Assembly: GCA_038251315.1 (NCBI GenBank)
Contig: JBBSBK010000051.1
Location: forward strand, 1 to 23,427
DNA: 23,427 nt
DNA from: JBBKXP01 sp038251315
GTDB taxonomy: Bacteria; Pseudomonadota; Alphaproteobacteria; Rhodobacterales; Rhodobacteraceae
Direction: 5' to 3'
The notes under the pieces were generated by a model that saw only the letters and a list, made by a program, of their open reading frames with translations, searched no databases and was not told the origin of the DNA. Positions 15,788 to 21,753 of the stretch are shown piece after piece. Position 1 is the first letter of the stretch, and every line of letters begins with the position of its first letter. The position numbers and the translations under genes are program-made.

Positions 15788-16963
15788 TCAGAGCGCGACG
15801 GGGGCAAGCCGGTCGTACAATTGCCCGACCCCGGCGCGGTTGATGTTGGCGAATGCGATGCGCAGCTGGCGTTGTCCGGCGGGCAATTCGGGCGGCATGA
15901 ACATGGTGCCGGGCAGCAAAAGCACCCCCGCCTCGGTCACCAGCCTTTGGGCAAGCTGGTCGGACGGCATCGCAAAGGGATGCGCGACATAGGCGAAATA
16001 GGCCCCGCAACCCAGCAACTCCCAGCCGTTTGCCGCCAGACGCGGGAACCCTTCGACGATGGCGCCGCGGCGGTCGAGGATCTCGGCCCGTTCGCCCGCC
16101 AGCCATTGCCCGAGGTTCTGCATCCCCCACAGTGCGGCGCGCTGGCCGATCTGGTTGGGGCAGATGGTGACGGTATCAAGGAACTTTTCCACCTCGGCCA
16201 GACGCGCCTCGGCGGCAACAATGGCGCCGACGCGGTGGCCGGTCAGCCGGTAAGCCTTGGAGAACGAATAAAGCTGGATCAGCGTGTCGGCCCAGTCGGG
16301 ATCCGTGAAAAGGGCGTGTGGGGCCTCGGTGCGGCTGTCGAAATCCCGGTAGGTTTCATCGACGATCAGGGCAATCTTGTGCGATCGGCACAGGTCCATG
16401 AACGCGCGCAGCGTTTCTGCCGGATATTCGACGCCGCCGGGATTATTGGGCGATACCAACACGATGGCCCGCGTTCTTGGTGTGATCAGGCTGGCGGCGC
16501 GGTCTGCGTCAGGAATCAGCCCTGCGCCGGTTTCCAGCGGCACCGTGACGATTCCGGTCATGTCGTGCCACATCCGGTGGTTGAAATAATAGGGAACCGG
16601 CAGGATCACCTCGTCACCTTCGGCGCAAAGGGTCATCAGGGCGGCGGCGTAGGCCTGATTGCAGCCCGACGTGATGGCGACCTGATCGGCGCTGATATGG
16701 CCGTGATAGGCATTCGACCATTGGTGCGCCATCTCGGCCCGAAGGGCGGGCAGACCCAGGACCGGGCCATAAAGATGCGCGCCTGGGTCGGTCATGATCG
16801 TGTCGGCCATCGCCTGCAGCATCGGCAGCGGCGGCGGATCGACCGGGGCGGCCTGCGACACGTTAATCAGCGGGCGGTCGGCGGAGAATGTGACGCCATC
16901 CAGCCAGCGCCGTGCCTCCATCACCGGCGGGGCAAATGTGGTGGCTGTGCGGGGCAGGGGCAT
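15788..16963 (-). CDS. PLP-dependent class I/II aminotransferase
   Basis: Fold-type I aminotransferase with 391 residues. The frame also allows TTG 16969, but AAGGA at 16970-16974 sits six bases before ATG 16963 and touches the TTG, so ATG 16963 is the start. Motifs: SGCNQAYAAAL (99-109), SPNNPGG (171-177, Asn174), VDETYRDF (201-208, Asp202 and Tyr205) and LYSFSKAYRLTGHRVG (231-246), with Lys236 as the PLP lysine. A C-terminal RIAFAN probably holds the substrate-carboxylate arginine. It resembles aspartate/aromatic-type enzymes, but the substrate cannot be read from the sequence. Upstream DUF2127 ends 24 bases before; ppiD begins 81 bases after. Being near trpE is suggestive but not evidence of an aromatic substrate. 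Confidence 0.9.
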   Translation of the reverse strand: MPLPRTATTFAPPVMEARRWLDGVTFSADRPLINVSQAAPVDPPPLPMLQAMADTIMTDPGAHLYGPVLGLPALRAEMAHQWSNAYHGHISADQVAITSGCNQAYAAALMTLCAEGDEVILPVPYYFNHRMWHDMTGIVTVPLETGAGLIPDADRAASLITPRTRAIVLVSPNNPGGVEYPAETLRAFMDLCRSHKIALIVDETYRDFDSRTEAPHALFTDPDWADTLIQLYSFSKAYRLTGHRVGAIVAAEARLAEVEKFLDTVTICPNQIGQRAALWGMQNLGQWLAGERAEILDRRGAIVEGFPRLAANGWELLGCGAYFAYVAHPFAMPSDQLAQRLVTEAGVLLLPGTMFMPPELPAGQRQLRIAFANINRAGVGQLYDRLAPVAL

Positions 16964-16987
16964 GGGCAATCCTTGAAATTGAAGATG

Positions 16988-17485
16988 TCAGGCTTTGACG
17001 GCGCGCCGCATCGGTCTGGACTGGCGCCGTTCAAGCAGAACAAGCGCAATCACCACCAGATCGAAAAGCGTCACCACCAGCAATGCGGGGTCGCCGGTCA
17101 GAAAGAATTCCACGCCCTGATAAAGCACAAACGACGCCAGCACCGAAATCGATGCGTAAAACGCCCATCTGACCCGCAATAGCAGGGTGACGACGACGAA
17201 CAGATTGAGCGCACCGTGCCCCAGAAGGTAGAGTTTATAGACATCCTCGACCGCCGGACCGAGGTGGCTTGCCCATTCTATCAGCCGCCGGGCCAGCGGA
17301 TCGGTCGGGTCGGAGGCGATTTCGTTGCGCGTCAGCCAATCCACCAGTCGCACGATCGACCCTGACGGGCCAAGCCACAGACCCAAGCCGGCGATGAATT
17401 GCGAGAAACCCAAAAGGCCTTGAATCGTCAGGCTGATACGGTAGGACCATTCGACAATGCGTCCAGCCCTCGGCAATGGATCCAT
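16988..17485 (-). CDS. Small membrane protein, DUF2127-like
   Basis: The product has 165 residues from ATG 17485; the frame is open further upstream but that part is gpt sequence. It begins MDPLPRAGRIVEWSYRISLT, resembling DUF2127 proteins. Predicted membrane segments lie at about 17-38, 85-104, 106-129 and 134-151, with a short basic C-terminal tail (ERRQSRPMRRAVKA). A hydrophilic loop (about 48-80) joins helices 1 and 2. The function is unknown for the family. It starts two bases after the gpt stop and ends 24 bases before the aminotransferase, so it is probably cotranscribed with both. The family assignment is from memory of similar proteins. Confidence 0.75.
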   Translation of the reverse strand: MDPLPRAGRIVEWSYRISLTIQGLLGFSQFIAGLGLWLGPSGSIVRLVDWLTRNEIASDPTDPLARRLIEWASHLGPAVEDVYKLYLLGHGALNLFVVVTLLLRVRWAFYASISVLASFVLYQGVEFFLTGDPALLVVTLFDLVVIALVLLERRQSRPMRRAVKA

Positions 17486-17487
17486 GT

Positions 17488-17991
17488 CTAGTCGGTGCCG
17501 CGATAGGGCTGGACATATTGCAGCGCCATGTCCCACGGAAAGAATATCCAGGTGTCCTGGCTGACCCCGGTGATGAAGGTATCGACCATCGGTTCGCCTT
17601 TGGGCTTGGCGTAGACGGTTGCGCAGTGGGCGCGTGGATACATCCGGCGCACGACCTCGAGCGTCTTGCCGGTGTCCACCAGATCATCGACGATCAGGAT
17701 GCCGGTGCCGTCGCCCATCATCGTCGGGTCAGGGTGTTTCAACACCTTGACCTCGGACTGATCCTGATGGTCGTAGCTTTTGATGCTGATCGTATCGACG
17801 GTGCGGATATCGAGTTCGCGGGCGACGATCATCGCCGGGGCCATGCCGCCACGGGTGATCGCGACGACGGCCTTCCACGCGCCGTTGTCCGGCCCGCGCC
17901 CGTCCAGCCGCCAGGCAAGCGCGCGGCTGTCGCGGTGGATCTGGTCCCACGAGATATGGAACCCCTTTTCATGTGGCAGGCGGTCGGTCAT
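17488..17991 (-). CDS. gpt: Xanthine-guanine phosphoribosyltransferase
   Basis: Salvages guanine and xanthine (and weakly hypoxanthine) with PRPP to give nucleotides. The product has 167 residues and aligns along its length with E. coli Gpt (152): ITRGGMAPAMIVARELDIR (45-63), VDTISIKSYDHQDQSEVKVL (65-84), the PRPP loop LIVDDLVDTGKT (99-110), then AKPKGEP and DTWIFFPWDM. Asp102 and Asp103 are the PRPP-loop acidic pair. It has about 15 extra residues, mainly before the PRPP loop and at the N-terminus. ATG 17991 overlaps the fabI stop by four bases (ATGA), so translation is coupled to fabI. Confidence 0.95.
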   Translation of the reverse strand: MTDRLPHEKGFHISWDQIHRDSRALAWRLDGRGPDNGAWKAVVAITRGGMAPAMIVARELDIRTVDTISIKSYDHQDQSEVKVLKHPDPTMMGDGTGILIVDDLVDTGKTLEVVRRMYPRAHCATVYAKPKGEPMVDTFITGVSQDTWIFFPWDMALQYVQPYRGTD

Positions 17992-18812
17992 TCGCCTTTC
18001 TTTCCGGCAGTGGCGTCGATATCGGGCGCATCCACCGCCTTCATCCCGACGATATGATAGCCCGCATCGACGTGGAGCGTCTCTCCGGTAACGCCGCTAC
18101 CAAGGTCGGACAGCAGATACAGGGCCGATCGCCCTACATCGTCGATCGTGACGTTACGCCGTAGCGGCGAGTTCAACTCGTTCCATTTCAGGATATAGCG
18201 GAAATCGCCGATACCGCTGGCGGCGAGCGTCTTGATCGGTCCGGCACTGATCGCATTGACGCGGATGCCGTCCTTGCCCAGATCCTCGGCCAGATATTTC
18301 ACCGACGCCTCAAGCGCGGCTTTGGCCACGCCCATGACATTGTAATGCGGCATGACCTGTTCGGCACCGTAATAGGTGAGGGTCAGGATCGACCCGCCGT
18401 TCGGCATCATCTTTTCCGCCCGCGCGGTGACAGCGGTAAAGGAATAGACGGAGATATCCATCGTCATCGCGAAATTGGCGCGGCTGGTATCGACGTAGCG
18501 GCCGCGCAGTTCGTTCTTGTCCGAAAAACCGATGGCGTGAACGACGAAATCGAGGCTGCCCCAAGCATTTTCCAGCGAGGCGAACAGGGCATCGACGCTG
18601 TCCATGTTCGCCACATCGCAGGGCAGCACCAGATCTGACCCAAGTTCGGCGGCAAGGGGGGCGACCCGTTTCTTGAGCGCGTCGCCCTGGTACGAAAACG
18701 CCAGCTTTGCACCAGCTTCGGCGCAGGCTTTGGCGATCCCCCAGGCGATCGACTTTTCGTTCGCCAGCCCCATGATCAGGCCTCGCTTGCCCTGCAGCAA
18801 ATTCGATGACAT
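17988..18812 (-). CDS. fabI: Enoyl-[acyl-carrier-protein] reductase (NADH)
   Basis: Final reduction step of each fatty-acid elongation cycle (FAS II); target of triclosan. The product has 274 residues from ATG 18812, supported by AGGGGGA (18818-18824) five bases upstream. The frame extends to 18866 without family resemblance. It is an SDR fold with the FabI-specific cofactor motif GLANEKSIAWGIA (15-27). The catalytic residues are Tyr157 and Lys164 with Tyr147 or Tyr148 ahead of them (YYGAEQVMPHYNVMGVAK), like E. coli Tyr146, Tyr156 and Lys163. The last 15 residues beyond the core are a charged tail. It is the first gene of a minus-strand run leading to trpE and is divergent from pdxH (95-bp gap). 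Confidence 0.97.
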   Translation of the reverse strand: MSSNLLQGKRGLIMGLANEKSIAWGIAKACAEAGAKLAFSYQGDALKKRVAPLAAELGSDLVLPCDVANMDSVDALFASLENAWGSLDFVVHAIGFSDKNELRGRYVDTSRANFAMTMDISVYSFTAVTARAEKMMPNGGSILTLTYYGAEQVMPHYNVMGVAKAALEASVKYLAEDLGKDGIRVNAISAGPIKTLAASGIGDFRYILKWNELNSPLRRNVTIDDVGRSALYLLSDLGSGVTGETLHVDAGYHIVGMKAVDAPDIDATAGKKGE

Positions 18813-18843
18813 CGCGGTCCCCCTGCCATTGTGGCGCCTTGGT

Positions 18844-18867
18844 CTTGGGTGTAGGCGATTGCCCAAG
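18844..18867. repeat. Dyad between fabI and pdxH
   Basis: CTTGGG (18844-18849), 12 bases, CCCAAG (18862-18867) forms an inverted repeat in the 95-bp divergent gap. On the minus strand a weak candidate promoter overlaps it: TTGCTG, 17 bases, TACACC. It could be an operator for fabI or pdxH, but six-base arms arise by chance at this GC content. Confidence 0.25.
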
Positions 18868-18907
18868 GGGCAGCAAGACGGCGTGACGACTGCAAAAAGG
18901 GTGTGGC

Positions 18908-19513
18908 ATGAGCGACAGAAGCGGCATCTTTGCGGGCGACGATCCCTTTGCGCTGGCGCAGTCCTGGCTGGCCGAGGCGACGCAGAGCGAGCCCAACGAC
19001 CCCAACGCCATCGCGTTGGCGACCGTCGACCCGTCAGGCCTGCCCAACGTGCGGATGGTCCTGCTCAAGGATGTCGAGGCGGACGCCTTCGTCTTTTACA
19101 CCAACTATGGCAGCGCCAAGGCGGGTGAATTGGACAGTGGCGGCAAGGCGGCCTTCGTGCTGCACTGGAAATCGTTGCGCCGCCAGATCCGGGTGCGCGG
19201 GCTGGTCAGCCGCGAAGACGGCGCGGCGGCGGATGCCTATTTCGCCTCGCGCAGTCTGCAAAGCCGGCTGGGGGCGTGGGCGTCGGCCCAGTCGCGCCCC
19301 CTGTCCTCGCGGGCTGCGCTGGTCGGCGAAGTGGCCAAGGTGACAGCGGCAAAGGGATTGAACCCGCCAAGACCCCCATTCTGGGGCGGCTATCGGGTGC
19401 GACCGGTCGAAATCGAATTTTGGGCCGACGGTCCGTTCAGGCTGCACGACAGGTTCCGCTGGACGCGCGATTCGATCGATGGCGACTGGTCGGTTGACCG
19501 GCTAAACCCTTAA
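18908..19513 (+). CDS. pdxH: Pyridoxamine/pyridoxine 5'-phosphate oxidase
   Basis: FMN enzyme that makes pyridoxal 5'-phosphate from the pyridoxamine or pyridoxine phosphate forms. The product has 201 residues, typical. FMN and substrate motifs: RMVLLKDVEADAFVFYTNY (49-67), GSAKAGEL, the HWKSLRRQIRVRG stretch (86-98), SRLGAWASAQS (119-129), and the C-terminal signature FWGGYRVRP, EIEFWADGPFRLHDRF (158-183). ATG 18908 is preceded by AAAGGG at normal distance. It is divergent from fabI. It supplies the cofactor for enzymes such as the aminotransferase at 15788-16963, though nothing in the sequence links their control. Confidence 0.97.
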   Translation: MSDRSGIFAGDDPFALAQSWLAEATQSEPNDPNAIALATVDPSGLPNVRMVLLKDVEADAFVFYTNYGSAKAGELDSGGKAAFVLHWKSLRRQIRVRGLVSREDGAAADAYFASRSLQSRLGAWASAQSRPLSSRAALVGEVAKVTAAKGLNPPRPPFWGGYRVRPVEIEFWADGPFRLHDRFRWTRDSIDGDWSVDRLNP

Positions 19514-19557
19514 AGGTGACGTTGGTGCTCCAGACGGATTTTGACCTTGTCAATTGC

Positions 19558-19587
19558 TTTCAAAAGCGGTTCTTAACGCTTTTGAAA
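19558..19587. repeat. Perfect 11-bp inverted repeat upstream of the cold-shock gene
   Basis: TTTCAAAAGCG (19558-19568) and CGCTTTTGAAA (19577-19587) are perfect inverse copies separated by GTTCTTAA. The dyad starts 45 bases after the pdxH stop and ends 35 bases before the csp ATG. TTGACC (19541-19546) or TTGTCA (19547-19552) just before it could be a -35. No T-run follows, so it is a poor intrinsic terminator. It could be an operator or, if transcribed, a temperature-sensitive leader hairpin; both are inference. Confidence 0.6.
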
Positions 19588-19622
19588 CCTTGGCCCGCTG
19601 GGGTCGGGGTCGAAAGACGCTG

Positions 19623-20156
19623 ATGACATCTGAACAAAGCGACGGTGGGCGCGTCTTGGACGGGCTTGTCAAATGGTTCGATCCGGGCAAAGGATTCGGA
19701 TTTGTGATCGCCGACGAAGGCGGGCCAGATGTTCTGTTGCACGCCAATGTTTTGCGCAATTTTGGCCAGGGGTCGGTGGCCGATGGGTCACGCATCAGCC
19801 TGCTGGTGCAGGAAACCGCGCGCGGGATGCAGGCAGTCGAGGTGATGGCCATCACGCCGCCGACGACCCTCCCAGGCCTGCCGTTGGGCGATCTGGCGGA
19901 TATGGACCCGGCAGAACTGGCCGCAACGCCGCTTGTGCCGGCAAGGATCAAGTGGTTCGACAAATCCAAGGGGTTCGGGTTTGCCAATGTATTCGGCTCT
20001 GACGATGATGTGTTCGTGCATGTCGAGGTGCTCCGCCGGTCCGGTCTCGCCGACCTGCAACCGGGCGAGGCAGTTGGCCTGCGGGTGATCGATGGCAAAC
20101 GTGGCAAGATGGCAACCGAGGTGCTGAGTTGGGAATACGCGGCCAAACAATCCTGA
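19623..20156 (+). CDS. Tandem cold-shock domain protein
   Basis: Single-stranded nucleic-acid binding protein, probably an RNA chaperone. The product has 177 residues from ATG 19623 with two cold-shock domains, a form common in alphaproteobacteria. CSD1 (about 12-77) has RNP1 as KGFGFVI (23-29) and a weakened RNP2, DVLLHANVL (36-44). CSD2 (about 106-170) has KGFGFANV (116-123) and DVFVHVEVL (129-137), nearer consensus. A Pro/Leu/Asp-rich linker (78-105) joins them. The ribosome site before ATG 19623 is weak (GAAAGA). An open extension back to a TTG at 19554 runs through the inverted repeat and is not believed. The DUF192 gene starts inside its 3' end. Confidence 0.93.
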   Translation: MTSEQSDGGRVLDGLVKWFDPGKGFGFVIADEGGPDVLLHANVLRNFGQGSVADGSRISLLVQETARGMQAVEVMAITPPTTLPGLPLGDLADMDPAELAATPLVPARIKWFDKSKGFGFANVFGSDDDVFVHVEVLRRSGLADLQPGEAVGLRVIDGKRGKMATEVLSWEYAAKQS

Positions 20157-20599
20157 GTGTCGTGTTCGCACTCGCGGCGGGCGCGGCCTTTGCTGCCTGT
20201 TCGCCTGACCGGGTGACGATCCGCGGCGATTGGGGGCAGGCGAATTTCCGCGTGAAATTGGCTGACGATGCGCAGGAACGCGCGCAAGGATTGATGAATG
20301 TGCCGCAGATGCCAACGATGCAGGGCATGCTGTTCGTCTACGAAGAAGCCCAGCGCGCGCGGTTCTGGATGCACAACACGCTGATCCCTCTGGACATGCT
20401 CTTTGTCGATCCGGCCGGCACAATCTTGACGATCCACCCCAATGCCATCCCGATGGACGACACCGGCATCGACGGCGGCGAGGGTGTGCAATTCGTGCTT
20501 GAAATCAATGGCGGGTTGGCGGCCCGTCTGGGCATCGCGCCGGGCGATGTCATGCAACATCCCGCGTTTGGGCCCGATGCAGCGTGGCCCTGCGAATAG
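20129..20599 (+). CDS. Exported DUF192 family protein
   Basis: The product has 156 residues starting at TTG 20129, inside the last codons of the cold-shock gene (28-base overlap), with GAGG about eight bases upstream. The TTG gives a proper signal peptide: Arg4, hydrophobic 8-18, then AGAAFAAC; cleavage after Ala22 or Ala23 is likely. The next in-frame start, GTG 20162, would lose the basic n-region. The DUF192 body (about 35-150) shows ERAQGLMNVPQMP (50-62), GMLFVYEE, RFWMHNTLIPLDMLFVD (78-94) and EINGGLAARLGI. The biochemical role of DUF192 is not established. A cysteine follows the signal, but the residues before it (FAA) are a poor lipobox, so a soluble periplasmic form is favoured. Confidence 0.88.
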   Translation: MGIRGQTILSVVFALAAGAAFAACSPDRVTIRGDWGQANFRVKLADDAQERAQGLMNVPQMPTMQGMLFVYEEAQRARFWMHNTLIPLDMLFVDPAGTILTIHPNAIPMDDTGIDGGEGVQFVLEINGGLAARLGIAPGDVMQHPAFGPDAAWPCE

Positions 20600-20642
20600 G
20601 GCTTTCTTATTTGCAGCATTGCGCCTAAAGACGGCCCCGGTT

Positions 20643-20719
<77 letters not shown>

Positions 20720-20727
20720 ATTTTAAC

Positions 20728-21189
20728 TCAATCGGGTAACCTGCCGCCTGCCGCCTGCAAGGTACGGCGCATGCTGCGCACCAGTTCGGGGTCGCGCAGC
20801 CGGACCTCGACTGCGCTGCCCGATAACTGCGGGACGCGGATGTAGTAGGATGTGCTGACGTCGAAACCGTCGGCAACCGGATCGGCCTGCAAGCCGACGA
20901 CAAAACGGGGCAGGTCGGTGATGGTACCGTCATAGTTCAGAATCAGCGCCGCCGCACCCTGTGGGTCCGGCAGGCTTTCGCATTGCAGCTGGTTGGCTCC
21001 GGGGCGCACGACCGATTGGCCAGGGCCGTCGCAGACCGCAGCGAGGCTGGCAAACAGGGCATCGGGGTATTCGGCAAAGAACGCCCGTTCGATCCCGACA
21101 TCGGCATCGGCGCGCGGTGGAGGCTCTGGCGGGGCGACTGTGTCACAGGCACCAAGCGCTAAACAGATCGCTATAAGATGTAATCGCAT
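20728..21189 (-). CDS. Small predicted lipoprotein, unknown function
   Basis: The product has 153 residues from ATG 21189, with GGAG eight bases upstream. The N-terminus MRLHLIAICLALGAC is a lipoprotein signal with lipobox LGAC (12-15), so Cys15 would be acylated. A proline-rich spacer (PPEPPPR) follows, then a domain with FFAEYPDALFASLAAVC, CESLPDPQGAAALILNY and FDVSTSYYIRVPQLS. The two later cysteines (about 53 and 70) could form a disulfide. I do not recognise a family. It stands alone, converging on tRNA-Pro and diverging from nrdJ across a 564-base gap. Confidence 0.8.
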   Translation of the reverse strand: MRLHLIAICLALGACDTVAPPEPPPRADADVGIERAFFAEYPDALFASLAAVCDGPGQSVVRPGANQLQCESLPDPQGAAALILNYDGTITDLPRFVVGLQADPVADGFDVSTSYYIRVPQLSGSAVEVRLRDPELVRSMRRTLQAAGGRLPD

Positions 21190-21252
21190 GCACAGGACTC
21201 CGGTCGTTGTGGTAACTGTGTCACGGCAAACCAGCCGGGCAAAGTCACGATT

Positions 21253-21299
21253 GCGAATCCTTCCTCAGGCAGATTCGCCAGACCCGGCGATTTCGCCGG
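21253..21299. repeat. Two adjacent dyads, one with GANTC in both arms
   Basis: GCGAATC (21253-21259), 12 bases, GATTCGC (21272-21278) is a perfect 7-bp inverted repeat, and each arm holds a GANTC site, the CcrM methylation target of alphaproteobacteria. Directly beside it CCGGCG (21284-21289), ATTT, CGCCGG (21294-21299) forms a short strong hairpin. They lie 64-110 bases upstream of the lipoprotein start. Confidence 0.45.
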
Positions 21300-21330
21300 T
21301 TCGTGTGAATTCTGAACTGTCACGGGTAAG

Positions 21331-21397
21331 TTATCCACAGTGCTTGGCTTTCCTGCATCGACGGGTGCTGGCCAGAATTTTAACCTTCTGTGGACAA
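21331..21397. promoter_or_regulatory. Two inverted DnaA-box-like sites
   Basis: TTATCCACA at 21331-21339 (plus) is a perfect high-affinity DnaA box. TGTGGACAA at 21389-21397 is the minus-strand form TTGTCCACA, one base off. They face each other 49 bases apart, upstream of the candidate NrdR sites. In E. coli DnaA acts at the nrdAB promoter, so control of nrdJ is a reasonable idea. Two boxes without an AT-rich unwinding element do not make an origin. Confidence 0.5.
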
Positions 21398-21487
21398 GTC
21401 GGTGGATGAATCGATTGCCGCGCCAACGCAACCAAACGCTGTCCCGCGTCAATCCACTTAATCGAGGATTTTGTGTAAATTATTCGT

Positions 21488-21505
21488 TGACCATCCCACT
21501 GGTCA
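21488..21505. repeat. TGACCA dyad next to the NrdR boxes
   Basis: TGACCA (21488-21493), six bases, TGGTCA (21500-21505) is a perfect inverted repeat overlapping a possible -35 TTGACC (21487-21492) and touching the upstream NrdR-like box. It could be an operator for a further regulator. No convincing -10 follows at 17 bases. Confidence 0.35.
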
Positions 21506-21520
21506 TACGTCAGGTTGTGG
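21505..21520 (+). promoter_or_regulatory. Candidate NrdR box, upstream copy
   Basis: ATACGTCAGGTTGTGG resembles the NrdR consensus acaCwAtATaTwGtgt mainly in its first four bases and the right half (TTGTG). Alone it would be weak; its value is the position exactly 31 bases before the downstream box, the spacing known for paired NrdR sites. Confidence 0.5.
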
Positions 21521-21535
21521 AGGCCGACCAAAAGC

Positions 21536-21551
21536 ACACAACATTTAGTGG
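21536..21551 (+). promoter_or_regulatory. Candidate NrdR box, downstream copy
   Basis: ACACAACATTTAGTGG matches the NrdR consensus at most positions and keeps the core CWA-N4-TWG. NrdR represses ribonucleotide reductase genes when dATP is plentiful and binds two boxes about three helical turns apart. It lies 203 bases before the nrdJ ATG. Confidence 0.65.
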
Positions 21552-21612
21552 CGATGCGGCGCAAGTGATGGACGCCCTGAGTTCAGGGAACCCCGATACG
21601 AACCATGACGAC

Positions 21613-21637
21613 GACCCACATGCGCACCATGTGGGTC
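21613..21637 (+). promoter_or_regulatory. Strong hairpin in the nrdJ leader
   Basis: GACCCACATG (21613-21622), loop CGCAC, CATGTGGGTC (21628-21637) gives a perfect 10-bp stem. A smaller hairpin CCCTG-AGTT-CAGGG precedes it (21575-21588 with flanking A/T). The stretch after the stem, AGGGTGGTTTCTT, has only a weak T-rich part, so it may be an attenuator or transcript stabiliser rather than a true terminator. It lies between the NrdR boxes and nrdJ. Confidence 0.5.
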
Positions 21638-21753
21638 AGGGTGGTTTCTTGCGCCGTACCGACCACGTGCGGGTGGCGATTCGAGGCTGGCGCCGACGCT
21701 GGCCATCATCACGAAAGACGCCGCAGAAACGGCGCATGCAAGGGGCACGGACC

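Larger units (their letters stand above)
21190..21753. other. 564-base non-coding regulatory region upstream of nrdJ
   Basis: No frame here looks like a gene on either strand; the short open frames have arbitrary composition or overlap the lipoprotein. It holds candidate DnaA boxes (21331, 21389), a candidate NrdR box pair (21505, 21536), dyads at 21253-21278, 21284-21299, 21488-21505, 21575-21588 and 21613-21637, and four GANTC sites (21255, 21272, 21408, 21679). The lipoprotein promoter must also lie in its left part, but I cannot place it. Confidence 0.6.

Noticed and set aside
16964..16969. TTG 16969 as aminotransferase start
   Set aside because: AAGGA (16970-16974) directly abuts it; the spacing of six bases fits ATG 16963.
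21331..21480. Replication origin near the DnaA boxes
   Set aside because: There are only two boxes, no clear AT-rich unwinding element, and no dnaA, parAB or hemE neighbours.
21568..21753. In-frame 62-codon extension of nrdJ from ATG 21568
   Set aside because: It has no ribosome site, its composition is unlike a protein domain (His/Asp then Arg-rich), it crosses the hairpin, and NrdJ normally starts MKIER.
21190..21753. Cobalamin riboswitch before the B12-dependent reductase
   Set aside because: I could not find a recognisable B12-box; a covariance search would be needed to be sure.
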